Shown: piece after piece, positions 1 to 8,065 of the stretch | Position numbering within the stretch: the first letter of the stretch is position 1 | Layout: every line of letters begins with the position of its first letter | Origin: Phytoactinopolyspora halotolerans | GTDB taxonomy: Bacteria > Actinomycetota > Actinomycetes > Jiangellales > Jiangellaceae | NCBI RefSeq assembly: GCF_010550675.1 | Contig: NZ_JAAGOA010000026.1 | Location: forward strand, 1 to 64,000 | Direction of reading: 5' to 3' | Length of the DNA: 64,000 bases | Notes under the pieces: model-generated | The model's input: the letters and a program-made list of their open reading frames with translations, nothing else | Told to the model about the DNA's origin: nothing | Databases searched by the model: none | Made by a program: the position numbers and the translations under genes

Positions 1-1
1 C

Positions 2-127
2 AACGCCAAAATCCGCGCCTTCATCGACGGCTGGAACGACCGCTGCCACCCCTTCGTCTGGACCAAGACCGCAGACGAGATCCTCAAAAAAGCCAACCGT
101 CAGCCAACTTCAAACACGGATCACTAG
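2..127 (+). CDS. C-terminal end of an IS630-type transposase (partial)
   Basis: The window opens inside this frame, which reads NAKIRAFIDGWNDRCHPFVW and ends with a TAG stop at 125-127. The FIDGWNDR segment and a following TADEILKKA stretch are typical of the extreme C-terminus of IS630-family DDE transposases. The catalytic domain lies outside the window, so I cannot tell whether the gene is intact. It marks the left edge of the window as an accessory region. Confidence 0.6.
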   Translation, partial: NAKIRAFIDGWNDRCHPFVWTKTADEILKKANRQPTSNTDH

Positions 128-136
128 AGTTGCCAG

Positions 137-787
137 GTGGATTGGCACCGGTGGCATCAGGGCTATCAAGAGGGCGGCAAGCTGCAGGAACGCCTGCGGA
201 TCGTGCAAGATCAGCTTCGCCTTGCGCTTGCCGCGGTGCCGCCCGGTCCTGTGCAGATCATCAGCGTATGCGCGGGGCAGGGACATGATGTCGTAGGCAT
301 GGTCTCCGGCTCAGAACGGCGTGGTGATGTCCGTGCATGCTTAGTCGAGCTCGACGGCCGGAACGTCGCGGAGGCGCAGAGACGGATCGACGACGCCGAC
401 CTGCAGGGTTTCGAGGTCCGGCAGGCCGACGCCGGGATCACGGACACTTACGATGGCGCTGCGCCTGCTGACATCGTCTTGCTATGCGGCGAGTTCGGAA
501 GTCTTACTGATGACGATGTCGAGTCGACCGTCGCCACGCTTCCACAGCTATGCAAAGAGCGAGGACAGGTCATCTGGACTGCGCACCGTGCGGCGCCAGG
601 TCTGTTCGAGCACGCATCGGCGGCATTTGAGCGGCACGGCTTTGTTCCGGTCTGGAAGGACCCAAATGACCCCTTCGGCGTTGCCAGGGACCAACTCGTC
701 GCTCGGCCGCGTGAGTTCCGGACTGGCCAACGCATGTTCAGCTTTGCCGACGAGCAGACGCTCATCGCCCTGGGCCGCACCATTTGA
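137..787 (+). CDS. Class I SAM-dependent methyltransferase-like protein
   Basis: This 216-residue protein starts at a GTG ten bases after the transposase stop. Residues 36-52 (PGPVQIISVCAGQGHDV) look like the SAM-binding motif I of a Rossmann-fold methyltransferase, with a glycine-containing turn after a hydrophobic strand. An acidic residue after the next strand (ACLVELDGRN) would bind the ribose, and ADIVLLCGEFG could be motif IV. No substrate-recognition domain is evident, so the substrate is unknown. It has no operon partner downstream on the same strand closer than 118 bases. The fold assignment is fairly good; the activity is inferred. Confidence 0.65.
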   Translation: MDWHRWHQGYQEGGKLQERLRIVQDQLRLALAAVPPGPVQIISVCAGQGHDVVGMVSGSERRGDVRACLVELDGRNVAEAQRRIDDADLQGFEVRQADAGITDTYDGAAPADIVLLCGEFGSLTDDDVESTVATLPQLCKERGQVIWTAHRAAPGLFEHASAAFERHGFVPVWKDPNDPFGVARDQLVARPREFRTGQRMFSFADEQTLIALGRTI

Positions 788-905
788 TCGTGGAACCTGT
801 GTGTGCGTGTCAGCGTGGCGAGCGATGCGTTCTTCAAGGAGGCTGTCGGTAATCGACATCGTGTGCTGAGGTCGTGAGGCAAACGTCGCTGAGGAGGAGA
901 GGCGG

Positions 906-1265
906 ATGGGTGTTTTCATAGGGGCCGTGGTGCTGAACGCGTCGAACAACAGAAGGGCAGCGGCGTTTTGGGCCGAAGCCCTCGGATATGTTCGAGAGCC
1001 CCGGAATCCTGACTTCCTTCACCCGGAGGAATGGAGTCCTCCGTCGGCTACTCGACAAGATCACGGCCCTGGCGCACACGTTCATCTGGACAGGGACGAC
1101 AAGATGCATCTCGACCTCTGGGTTGACCAGGACTCCGATGTGCACACCGAGGTAGAGCGGCTCGTCTCTCTCGGCGCCAAACGGGTCGACTGGGTGTATC
1201 AGGACGGCGCTCAGCACGTGGTGCTCGCTGACACCGAGGGCAACCTGTTCTGTCTCTGCGCCTGA
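906..1265 (+). CDS. VOC-family (glyoxalase/bleomycin-resistance fold) protein
   Basis: A 119-residue single-module VOC protein. The N-terminus (VVLNASNNRRAAAFWAEALGY) has the characteristic helix of the first beta-alpha-beta-beta-beta half. The second half contains a histidine-rich strand (HVHLDRDDKMHLDLWVDQD) and ends in a DTEGNLFCL strand, the usual DPEGNxFCL motif that supplies a metal-binding glutamate in active members. A strong GAGGAGGAGAGG ribosome site precedes the ATG. Many actinobacterial paralogues of this size have no assigned substrate, and none can be assigned here. Confidence 0.8.
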   Translation: MGVFIGAVVLNASNNRRAAAFWAEALGYVREPRNPDFLHPEEWSPPSATRQDHGPGAHVHLDRDDKMHLDLWVDQDSDVHTEVERLVSLGAKRVDWVYQDGAQHVVLADTEGNLFCLCA

Positions 1266-1410
1266 ACGGCGAGATTGTGGACGGCAACGAACACATCCTG
1301 GAGATCAGGTGATGCGGCGATCGCCCTGGGGAACGGAACGTCAGGGCGATCGCCGAATGCACACGCCTGCTTTATGAACTGTTCGTAGCCGCCCCGCGGC
1401 TGTTCGGTTG

Positions 1411-2409
1411 CTAGACGACGCTCCGATCATCGCTTCGTGGATCGTTGTGGACCACGTGATGTTCGTAGATGCCTGTACGGGCCTTCCGTCTCCAGGGCCG
1501 TGCGAAGTCGTTCGGATCATCGTAGATCTCGGTGGTGGTCACGGAGGGCAACTTCTCATATGAGCATTGGGCCGGCCACTCGCCTCGTGGAGAGATCACG
1601 CCCGACGGTGAGTCGGCCGCGTGGCGCGCGTCCACCGCAAAGCTGACCCAAAAGCTATTCGTGACCGCATGGGCTTGGGCTTCGGTCGCGAAGATCTGTG
1701 CTCCCGGTTCGGGAGGGCCGGCGGTAGAGAAGAGCACACAGTCGACGTCGAGCCGCTCATACTCGATGAAGATCTCCGGGAAATGCACCTCTATGCCCAA
1801 CGAAAGGCCGAACCGTATGCCGTCGACATCGAACGTCACCGGCACCGACCCCGGTGAGTACATGTAGGTGATCTTCGTATTCGACAGCAGGCGCTCGTCG
1901 TAACGCGTTGCAACTTTTCCCCGATCGGAAATGACATACAGGCTCAGGTGCGGACGGTGTGGCGGCGTGAGACGGTGGATCGAGCCGACAACCGTCCAGA
2001 GCCTGAGCTTCCCCGCTAGTTCCACGATCTGGGCCAGCTCATCGCGCAACACGTCCCAGTTGGCCCGGTTCCAGTCGGCCGGGCCGATCTCCTCCGGGCC
2101 ATTGACGGACATCTTGAGCTTGTGTGCCCAGCACAGTGCCCCTTCGGGGAAGTGAATCAGGCGCGCGCCCAAGTCGCGCGCCTCGCGCATCAGGCGTCGG
2201 ATCTCCTGTCCACTCGCGCGTATCGCGGCTACGTCGCTGGGGTCGTCACCAATGACGACCTGTGCGACCGCAATGCGCATGCGCTTTGTCTCCGGCATGA
2301 CATCTCCATTCGCCGTTGATCGGAAGTGCCGGAGGGCAGCGGTGTACGACTCGCCGGTCTTGGCAGCTCGAGCTCGGACACGGCGCTTGAAGTTCCTGTT
2401 CGCTGTCAT
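1411..2409 (-). CDS. Nitrilase-superfamily (carbon-nitrogen hydrolase) protein with substituted catalytic residues
   Basis: The protein has the alpha-beta-beta-alpha nitrilase fold: MRIAVAQ opening strand, HFPEG carrying the conserved Glu, and an IEVHFPE block. Catalysis in this superfamily uses a Glu-Lys-Cys triad. The Glu is present, but the Lys position in the YDKR-type motif reads YDER (E172), and the nucleophile position before IEVHFPE is glycine (G205, codon GGC) where Cys (TGC) is expected. Each change is one base from the canonical codon. I chose the ATG at 2409 (MTANRNFKRR) because GGAAGG precedes it; an upstream start at 2478 is open. The basic N-terminal leader of about 37 residues is extra to the fold. 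It is probably a pseudoenzyme or a recently inactivated gene. Confidence 0.75.
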   Translation of the reverse strand: MTANRNFKRRVRARAAKTGESYTAALRHFRSTANGDVMPETKRMRIAVAQVVIGDDPSDVAAIRASGQEIRRLMREARDLGARLIHFPEGALCWAHKLKMSVNGPEEIGPADWNRANWDVLRDELAQIVELAGKLRLWTVVGSIHRLTPPHRPHLSLYVISDRGKVATRYDERLLSNTKITYMYSPGSVPVTFDVDGIRFGLSLGIEVHFPEIFIEYERLDVDCVLFSTAGPPEPGAQIFATEAQAHAVTNSFWVSFAVDARHAADSPSGVISPRGEWPAQCSYEKLPSVTTTEIYDDPNDFARPWRRKARTGIYEHHVVHNDPRSDDRSVV

Positions 2410-2690
2410 CTGGCCTTCCATGCCTCGTACGCCGATCCCCCAGCGATCATGGCGTCCGAGACGGACAGACCAGGACAACGACCCTGAGACGCATCATCCC
2501 TTTGCCTCCGGAGAACGACCATGCTGGGGATGCTCGATGGAGGTTAGGCGTAGGGCCACGCCACGATGGACGCTACCAACCTCCGCCGCATCGGACAACC
2601 GACCCGCCGAGCCGACGCGCAAGTCCGATCGAGAGCTGCACATCGGTCCGCGGGGGAAGCGGGCGGCGCGGGTCTGTTGTCGACAGTGAC

Positions 2691-3200
2691 CTATTCTGTT
2701 CCGTGGCTATCGGTCAGAAGTGGCTTCTCGAAGTGGACCACCGTCCAGTGCCATTCGCGACGCGTTTCCGTGCGGACGTCGTGGTAACCCAGCGCGCGGT
2801 AGAACGCTACCGCTTCCGGCTGGTTGGTGGCGGTGTTCAGCACGGTCCTCATGTACCCCAAGGCGGCGGCTCGTTGTTCAAGCGCGGTCATCAGGCGGCG
2901 ACCGATACCTCGACGCCGGGTTGCCGGATGCACCCGGACGAATACAACCTCGGCGCGGTCGTCTCCGTGGTCCTGCAGCCCGCCTGTCGCGACGACGTGG
3001 CCATCAAGATCGCCAACAAGGAAGGTTCCTCTGGGCAGCCTCTCGGGGCACGCGAGTGCGGGGAAAGCTGCAGGCGGCTCGGCGGCCGCCGGGAGCGGCA
3101 GCGGAGCCAACGGATCGGCGGTGTCGCCAACGTTGGGTAGCGTCGCCATGGTCCACACCTGGGGAAGATCGCTGCGCCGGTGCTCCCGAATCGTCACCAT
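2691..3200 (-). CDS. GNAT-family N-acetyltransferase
   Basis: The 169-residue protein has the GNAT acetyl-CoA site: a beta4 strand (AEVVFVRVHPATR) followed by the pyrophosphate-binding loop RRRGIGRRL (motif A, R/Q-x-x-G-x-G/A). Motif B is NQPEAVAFYRALGYHDV, with the usual aromatic pair near the C-terminus. I prefer the start MVTIREHRRSD at 3200; an in-frame ATG at 3224 adds eight residues. The acyl acceptor cannot be predicted. It stands alone on its strand. Confidence 0.8.
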   Translation of the reverse strand: MVTIREHRRSDLPQVWTMATLPNVGDTADPLAPLPLPAAAEPPAAFPALACPERLPRGTFLVGDLDGHVVATGGLQDHGDDRAEVVFVRVHPATRRRGIGRRLMTALEQRAAALGYMRTVLNTATNQPEAVAFYRALGYHDVRTETRREWHWTVVHFEKPLLTDSHGTE

Positions 3201-3612
3201 GGAACACACCGTGGTCGCGAACACAACTCCGGCGCAACTGATTTCGCGCCACCAGTCGGCCTCGGAAGAGCGCTCGGCGAGCGAACGCTTGCCCGCCCGA
3301 TGCCCGGCCTAGGACCGCCGTTGCGTGAGCACGACGAGCGCGTCGGTGTCTGCGATGATCACATCAGCGGTACATAGCCGATGCAGTCGCTGACGACGAT
3401 TGACCGCTGGCAGCGCCGTACCGAGTGGTGCTCGCGCGATGAAACCTCCGTATGACGAGTGAAGTTGTCCGCTGGCTGGAACGTCTTGTGGCGTTCCCCG
3501 TCGTTATCGTCAGTGACTCGGATGACAACCGTGGGCAGAGTTGCGCTTGATCCCGTTGGGCGGGGCCCACACCGTCGCGACCGTTCTGGGCCAGGTTTGG
3601 TCTCGTCAGAGG
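3201..3612. other. Intergenic stretch without a convincing gene
   Basis: About 410 bases separate the acetyltransferase from the toxin-antitoxin-like pair. Open frames here are arginine/serine-rich shadows without ribosome sites or family motifs. The right end contains the promoter of the pair. Confidence 0.5.
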
Positions 3613-3648
3613 TTGCGTCAGGCGCGTATGACAACCTATCTTGTCAGT
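3613..3648 (+). promoter_or_regulatory. Promoter and inverted-repeat operator of the toxin-antitoxin-like pair
   Basis: A TTGCGT (3613-3618) and a TATCTT (3638-3643) fit -35 and -10 boxes 19 bases apart. The perfect inverted repeat TGACAA-N6-TTGTCA (3629-3646) overlaps the -10 box and ends two bases before the ATG at 3649. The layout suggests a leaderless mRNA repressed by its own antitoxin. This is inference from spacing only. Confidence 0.4.
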
Positions 3649-3876
3649 ATGCGGATCGGTGAGCCGGCTCGGAAGCATGGCGTCGATGATGACGACATCC
3701 TTCACGTCTGGCGTAATCCGATGCGGCGGGTCGACAGTGACGACAACCTCACGATGCTGATCGGTCCTGACATGGCTGGTCGCATGCTGGAGGTCGGCGT
3801 GTTGGGCATCGATAGTGACGATCCGGTGGCCATCCATGCGATGCCGCTGCGACCGAAGTTCTACGAGTTCCTCTGA
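3649..3876 (+). CDS. Small BrnT-like putative toxin
   Basis: A 75-residue protein, MRIGEPARKHGVDDDDILHV and onwards, with the pattern of small beta-rich toxins of the BrnT/DUF4258 type. A helix precedes a NPMRRV turn, then come strands around LTMLIGPD and GRMLEVGVLGI, and a final IHAMPLRPKFYEFL. The family match is by pattern, not by a catalytic signature. The ATG at 3649 has no ribosome site and probably sits at the mRNA 5' end; an in-frame ATG at 3628 is the alternative. It is followed after 16 bases by an antitoxin-like gene. Confidence 0.55.
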   Translation: MRIGEPARKHGVDDDDILHVWRNPMRRVDSDDNLTMLIGPDMAGRMLEVGVLGIDSDDPVAIHAMPLRPKFYEFL

Positions 3877-3892
3877 GGAGGAGGTGATAACG

Positions 3893-4165
3893 ATGCGACA
3901 CAGTGATGAAGAGATCCGTGAGGCCGCCGAGCGGTTTGAGAAGTGGGCCGACGAACTGGACCCCGCCACGGCGGACGTGTCGGACGTGTCGGACTTACGG
4001 GCCGTTGCCGAAGCGGCCGATGCGGTGCGAGCCAATGAGGCACGCCTGACCGAGGCTGTTTCCGTAGCCCGTGCGCATGGGCGAAGCTGGACTCGGATAG
4101 CCGAGTCTATGGGCGTGTCCCGCCAGGCCGCCCGGCAGAGGTTCTCCGACAAGATTGGCGCGTGA
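3893..4165 (+). CDS. Antitoxin-like HTH protein
   Basis: A 90-residue acidic protein with a C-terminal helix-turn-helix (SWTRIAESMGVSRQAARQRF) typical of small DNA-binding antitoxins and regulators. The N-terminal half is helical and acidic (DEEIREAAERFEKWADEL), the part that usually wraps the toxin. A near-perfect ribosome site (GGAGGAGGTG, 3877-3886) precedes the ATG, so it should be translated much more efficiently than the toxin upstream. That is the expected stoichiometry for a toxin-first module. Confidence 0.6.
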   Translation: MRHSDEEIREAAERFEKWADELDPATADVSDVSDLRAVAEAADAVRANEARLTEAVSVARAHGRSWTRIAESMGVSRQAARQRFSDKIGA

Positions 4166-4428
4166 ACGTCACGCCGTTCTCATCTATGGCGAGTCCATGG
4201 ATAAGTGAGTGTTTGCGGTACGCGGTGATCTCGATTGCGTCGTGTTCTAGATCATGGTCACGTAGCCAGTCGTCGGCCACGCTGTCTACAGAGTCCCGAT
4301 CGTTGCCGGGCGCCTTTGCGCCCCTTGTCCGGGTCAGACGACAACTGAATGCTGGACAACGGGCCGTCGAAGTGGTCGTCTGTATGGCTAAAAGTGTCCG
4401 CTACCTGAGCGCCGTGCTCAACGCTTAG
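4107..4428 (-). pseudogene. Possible decayed reading frame abutting tRNA-Phe
   Basis: Read on the minus strand from the tRNA-Phe 3' end there is protein-like sequence in two frames: VADTFSHTDDHFDGPLSSIQ followed after one frameshift by VADDWLRDHDLEHDAIEI and YRKHSLIHGLAIDENG. Removing one G from the four-G run at 4321-4324 joins them. There is no start codon between the joined frame and the tRNA, so the 5' end is missing. The composition is normal for a protein, unlike the plus-strand frame here. I do not recognise the family. It may be an insertion scar at the tRNA. Confidence 0.3.
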
Positions 4429-4441
4429 GCAGCGTTCCTGC

Positions 4442-4517
4442 TGGTGGACAGGGCCGGCATCGATCCGGCGACCTTCCGCTTTTCAGGCGGACGCTCTACC
4501 AACTGAGCTACCTGTCC
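4442..4517 (-). tRNA. tRNA-Phe (GAA)
   Basis: The minus strand folds into a complete cloverleaf. The acceptor stem GGACAGG pairs with CCTGTCC, the D arm is GCTCAGTTGGTAGAGC, the anticodon loop CTGAAAA carries GAA, the T arm is present and the 3' CCA is encoded. The gene is intact. Its 3' end faces the accessory stretch on the left, but I found no second copy of its 3' end there. Confidence 0.95.
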
Positions 4518-4571
4518 TGGTGGAGCGAGTCGAGTCTAACGTATGGCAACACCGGCGTGAAAATCCCCGGG

Positions 4572-6584
4572 TCAGTCCACTCGCTCTCGCTTCGCGGCCT
4601 GTGCGTTGAGCTTGGCCAAGTACTCATTGTAGGCCTTGCGCTCGGCCTCCTCCTTGCCTTCCTTGCGGTCGAACCGGCGGGCTTCGCGTTCGTCGGAGCG
4701 GGCCCACTGGACGAAGATGGCGATAACGACGATGAGCGCCGGGAGTTCGCCGAACCCCCAGGTGATCTGCCCTGCGAGGATCTGGTCGTCCAGTCTGTCC
4801 GGCAGCCACGCGATCTCCGTGCCGAGCTCCTGGTAGTAGGAGCCGGCGATCAGCATCGACGACTCCATGATCGCCAGCCCGAAGATCGCATGGAACGCCA
4901 TCGACAGCAGCAACACGACGATCCGGGCCGGAAATGGCGGCCGTTTCGGCAGCGGGTCGATGCCGATCAGCATCTCGAAGAAGATGTAGCCGACGAGCAG
5001 GAAGTGCAGGCTCATCAGCATGTGTCCGGTGTGGTCACGCATCGCGGCTTCGAACAGGCCGCTGAAGTACATGACGAATGAGCCGGACACGAAGAGCGTG
5101 AGTGCGACGACGGGGTGGGTCAAGACCCGCGCCACCCGGCTGTGCACGGCCGCCATGATCCACTCCCGCGGACCCTGCTCACCCCGCCTCGCCGGTTTGA
5201 TCGCCCGTAGTGCCAGGGTGATCGGACCGCCCATGACCAGCAGCATGGGGCTGATCATCATCAGGGTCATGTGCTGGACCATGTGTACCGACAGCATCGT
5301 CATGCTGTACGTCATGACACCGGACAGCTCGACGAACGCGACAGTGGCGATACCGAGCAGCCATGCGATCGTCCGGCCGACCGGCCAGCTGTCGCCACGC
5401 TTGCGCAGCCGCCACACGCCGCCCAGGTAGAGCAGGACCGCGACGAAGCATCCGATCGAGAACAACGCGTCTGGATATGTCTCGGTGAACACCCGGGAGA
5501 GACTGAACTCGTCCGGTATCGGATAGCCCAACAGGTCCCGGACGGCGGAGACGCTCAGATCCTCCGGCACCGGAGGTTCGGTGCGCCCGAGCGCGACGGC
5601 GAGACCGATGGCCGCGGCCATCACCGTGATCTCCCCGGCGGCGAGCCGACGGAACTGGCGCGGTTTTCCGGTATCGAGTGCCCGCAGCGTCCGCTCGCGA
5701 TGGAGGTAACCGAAGCATCCGAGGGCGGCCAGTGCGACCACTTTGCCCATCAACAGCCAGCCGTATTCCGTGCTGAACAACTCGGTGAGCGAGCTCATCC
5801 GCACCCACGCGTTCAGCACCCCACTAGCCGCGATCAGCACGAAGCATCCGAGCGCCACCGAAGAGTACACACGTGCGACGCGACGAAGCTCCCGACCCTG
5901 CTGTGCTGCGTACCAGGCCACGGCGACCAGGCCACCGACCCACAGCGCCATGGCAACCAGGTGGATCAAGATAGACGTGGTCGCGGAGTGGTGATAGTCG
6001 CCGCTGGACGAGTGGCCCACCAGCGCGGGCGGCACCAGCGTGGCGAGCCCCAGGCACAACAGCGCGATGCTGCCGCCGTGCCCGAGCGTGAGGCGTGTGG
6101 CCGGGATCATGGCGAGCGCCAGCACGACGACGGCAGCGTACGCCTGCCCTTGTTCGACGCTGGCGGTATACGAGCGGAATCCCTCACCTCCGAGCGCCTC
6201 GAGCAGTGGTTGCCCGATCAGGTCCGACAGCGTCAACAGATGCACGGCGGCAGCCGCCACCGCCCACACCAGCGCCCCCCACGTCGCCGCGCGCAGCACG
6301 CGGAGCGCGTCGCCGCCCAGCTGGCCACGTTCCGGTGGCAGAACCGTCGCCAGCCCAAGCAGACCGATGGTCACGGCGGAAGCGCCGTCGAGCACGGCCC
6401 GGGAGACGGGAAGCCCCCAACGGGTGAGGTCTCCAGGATCTCCGAGCCCGGGCACGGCCAGTGCGGTGCCGCCGCCTCCGACGATCAACGCAGCCACAAG
6501 CGTCGCCAGGCCGGCAGCGACAGCTGTGGTGCCCCAGCGGCGGACCGACGGCGGCGGGGCGGTGGGCACAGGTGTGGGGGTCAT
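4572..6584 (-). CDS. CopD copper-transport domain fused to CtaG cytochrome c oxidase assembly factor
   Basis: A 670-residue polytopic membrane protein. The N-terminal half has about eight membrane segments with the CopD pattern, including the histidine motif LIHLVAMALWVGG. The C-terminal half is a caa3-type CtaG domain with the histidine cluster YSMTMLSVHMVQHMTLMMIS and further His residues around MLMSLHFLLVGY. The fusion is common in actinobacteria and is thought to deliver periplasmic copper to cytochrome c oxidase. It starts four bases after the copC stop, so the two are one operon. The charged tail (DEREARRFDRKEGKEEAERK) is cytoplasmic. Confidence 0.9.
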   Translation of the reverse strand: MTPTPVPTAPPPSVRRWGTTAVAAGLATLVAALIVGGGGTALAVPGLGDPGDLTRWGLPVSRAVLDGASAVTIGLLGLATVLPPERGQLGGDALRVLRAATWGALVWAVAAAAVHLLTLSDLIGQPLLEALGGEGFRSYTASVEQGQAYAAVVVLALAMIPATRLTLGHGGSIALLCLGLATLVPPALVGHSSSGDYHHSATTSILIHLVAMALWVGGLVAVAWYAAQQGRELRRVARVYSSVALGCFVLIAASGVLNAWVRMSSLTELFSTEYGWLLMGKVVALAALGCFGYLHRERTLRALDTGKPRQFRRLAAGEITVMAAAIGLAVALGRTEPPVPEDLSVSAVRDLLGYPIPDEFSLSRVFTETYPDALFSIGCFVAVLLYLGGVWRLRKRGDSWPVGRTIAWLLGIATVAFVELSGVMTYSMTMLSVHMVQHMTLMMISPMLLVMGGPITLALRAIKPARRGEQGPREWIMAAVHSRVARVLTHPVVALTLFVSGSFVMYFSGLFEAAMRDHTGHMLMSLHFLLVGYIFFEMLIGIDPLPKRPPFPARIVVLLLSMAFHAIFGLAIMESSMLIAGSYYQELGTEIAWLPDRLDDQILAGQITWGFGELPALIVVIAIFVQWARSDEREARRFDRKEGKEEAERKAYNEYLAKLNAQAAKRERVD

Positions 6585-6588
6585 CGGA

Positions 6589-7248
6589 TTACCTGTCTCT
6601 CTCGTCGTCCGAGGTCGGCCCGTCCTCGGACGACTCGCGCAGCCGACGCCGGCTGCGACCGACGATCAGCGCGAGCCCGGCGAGGACGGCGATGACGATT
6701 CCGCTCCAGATGGCCGCGGCGCTATCGTCGCCGTCGCCCGACGCTTGCTCAGACGCGGTTTCCGCCTCGTCGCCGTTGGCCACGTCGCCGGACATCCCGG
6801 TCGCCATCGTGAACTCGATGGTGCCGCTCACCGGGTGGCCGTCGGCGGACACGATCCGGTAGGAGATGGTGTAATCGCCGTCCGGCAGTTCGGAGACGTC
6901 CTGCCGCACACGGTTCCCGTCGACAACCGGATCCGCGGTGTGGAACTCGTTCTCGTCCGCGTCGAGCACCGCCATCTGGGTGAAATCGGGCTGGTCCTGG
7001 ACGTTCTCGTTGAACACGAGTTCCACCGTCCCGGGCTGTTCCTCCACGGTGGCGCCGTCCTCCGGCGACGACGACACGAGCGAACTGTGTGCGGACGCCG
7101 TCGGTGTGCCGAGTGCGAAGGCGAGGACGGCGGTCAACGCGACGGTGACCGCGGTGCGGGCCGCCCGCGCCGTGCTGCCGCGTACTCGTCCGGTTGGTGG
7201 GCTATCGCCGGTTCGGAAATGCATGGTTGTGGGGGGATAGGTCAGCAT
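6589..7248 (-). CDS. copC: CopC-domain copper-binding protein
   Basis: A 219-residue exported protein: a basic N-terminus and hydrophobic core (VALTAVLAFALG) end at ASA-HSS, leaving the N-terminal His of mature CopC, a Cu(II) ligand. The CopC beta barrel follows (SSPEDGATVEEQPGTVELVF), with the second ligand region SADGHPVSGTIEF. After an acidic Ser/Gly linker there is one C-terminal membrane helix (IWSGIVIAVLAGLALIVG) and an arginine-rich stop-transfer tail, so the domain is membrane-anchored. AAGGA precedes the ATG. It is the first gene of the copC-copD/ctaG operon. Confidence 0.9.
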   Translation of the reverse strand: MLTYPPTTMHFRTGDSPPTGRVRGSTARAARTAVTVALTAVLAFALGTPTASAHSSLVSSSPEDGATVEEQPGTVELVFNENVQDQPDFTQMAVLDADENEFHTADPVVDGNRVRQDVSELPDGDYTISYRIVSADGHPVSGTIEFTMATGMSGDVANGDEAETASEQASGDGDDSAAAIWSGIVIAVLAGLALIVGRSRRRLRESSEDGPTSDDERDR

Positions 7249-7310
7249 CGGTATGTCCTTGTTGTGGCGTCGAGCGTCGACTATTCATGCGCGCGCTGTG
7301 CGCGCCACCG

Positions 7311-7328
7311 ATGATCGACCGTTCGATC
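7311..7328. promoter_or_regulatory. Inverted repeat upstream of the copC operon
   Basis: A perfect inverted repeat TGATCGA-CCGT-TCGATCA lies about 60 bases upstream of the copC start and 50 bases past the stop of the next gene on the same strand. It could be an operator for the copper operon or part of a hairpin that ends the upstream transcript; it has no T-run. Confidence 0.3.
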
Positions 7329-7377
7329 ATGATCTTTCGACCTTGTCACGGCTATGACCTCGACAGTGTCGACACAT

Positions 7378-7944
7378 CTACCCGGTCGCGTTCGAGACCA
7401 TCGGCATGGCCACCCGCGGTGGGCCACGCCACGGCACAGCGTCTCCGACGAACGCGGCGTACGTGCCGCGCGACTCCCGAGGCGACGGAATCAGCGTCCA
7501 CCGCGAAGGTCCGTCGGCCAGTGGCTGACACAGCAGCCGGTCGAGGTGGTGCAGCCGTGCGGTCGACGACAGTGCCGCCATTGCCCACAACACGGCTTCG
7601 AGCCCAGAGAGCAGCACGGTCAGGACGACGGCGGACACCACATGCGCGCCTAGCATCGACGCGCCACCCACGGTGGGGCCGTGGTCGCCACCGGCCATCG
7701 TCAGCAGCACATGTAGTGCCGGTTGAGACAGCACCAGCGCGGCGCCGATCTCGCCGGGGTTTCTGCGCCGGTCCGCCAGCGCGACGCACGCGACACTGAG
7801 TAGCCCGGCGGCGAACAGGAACTCAACGTGCACCGGCAGCCCGCCGCCGGCCGTCACGTGTGCGCCGGCGGGCAGGAGCAGGCATGCCGCGGACATGACG
7901 AGCCCGCGGGCCACACGCATCCGTCCTTGGCCCGGCTTCCGCAC
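7378..7944 (-). CDS. Hypothetical multi-pass membrane protein next to copper genes
   Basis: A 188-residue protein with about four hydrophobic helices: VMSAACLLLPAGAHV, VEFLFAAGLLSVACVAL, GAALVLSQPALHVLLTMAG and GAHVVSAVVLTVLLSGLEAVLWAMAAL. A soluble tail of about 60 residues follows. Several His residues lie in or near the helices. It is on the same strand as copC, 129 bases upstream, and may be co-regulated. I do not recognise a characterised family; similar small proteins are often found beside actinobacterial copC. A role in copper handling is only a context inference. Confidence 0.6.
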   Translation of the reverse strand: MRKPGQGRMRVARGLVMSAACLLLPAGAHVTAGGGLPVHVEFLFAAGLLSVACVALADRRRNPGEIGAALVLSQPALHVLLTMAGGDHGPTVGGASMLGAHVVSAVVLTVLLSGLEAVLWAMAALSSTARLHHLDRLLCQPLADGPSRWTLIPSPRESRGTYAAFVGDAVPWRGPPRVAMPMVSNATG

Positions 7945-8065
7945 ATAGGCCAGCGTATGTGAAGGTCGCGTCCTGGAGATTCGTGGGCTGGAACTGTGGC
8001 CACGGCATGGACGTTAAGGAGACGATTGGGGGGAGTGCGGTCTGGCCACGACGGATGGGAGAGCC

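Noticed and set aside
4162-4428. An 88-codon plus-strand frame after the antitoxin.
   Set aside because: Its Ser/Arg-rich composition is typical of a shadow, and it has no ribosome site. The minus-strand frames in the same place look more protein-like.
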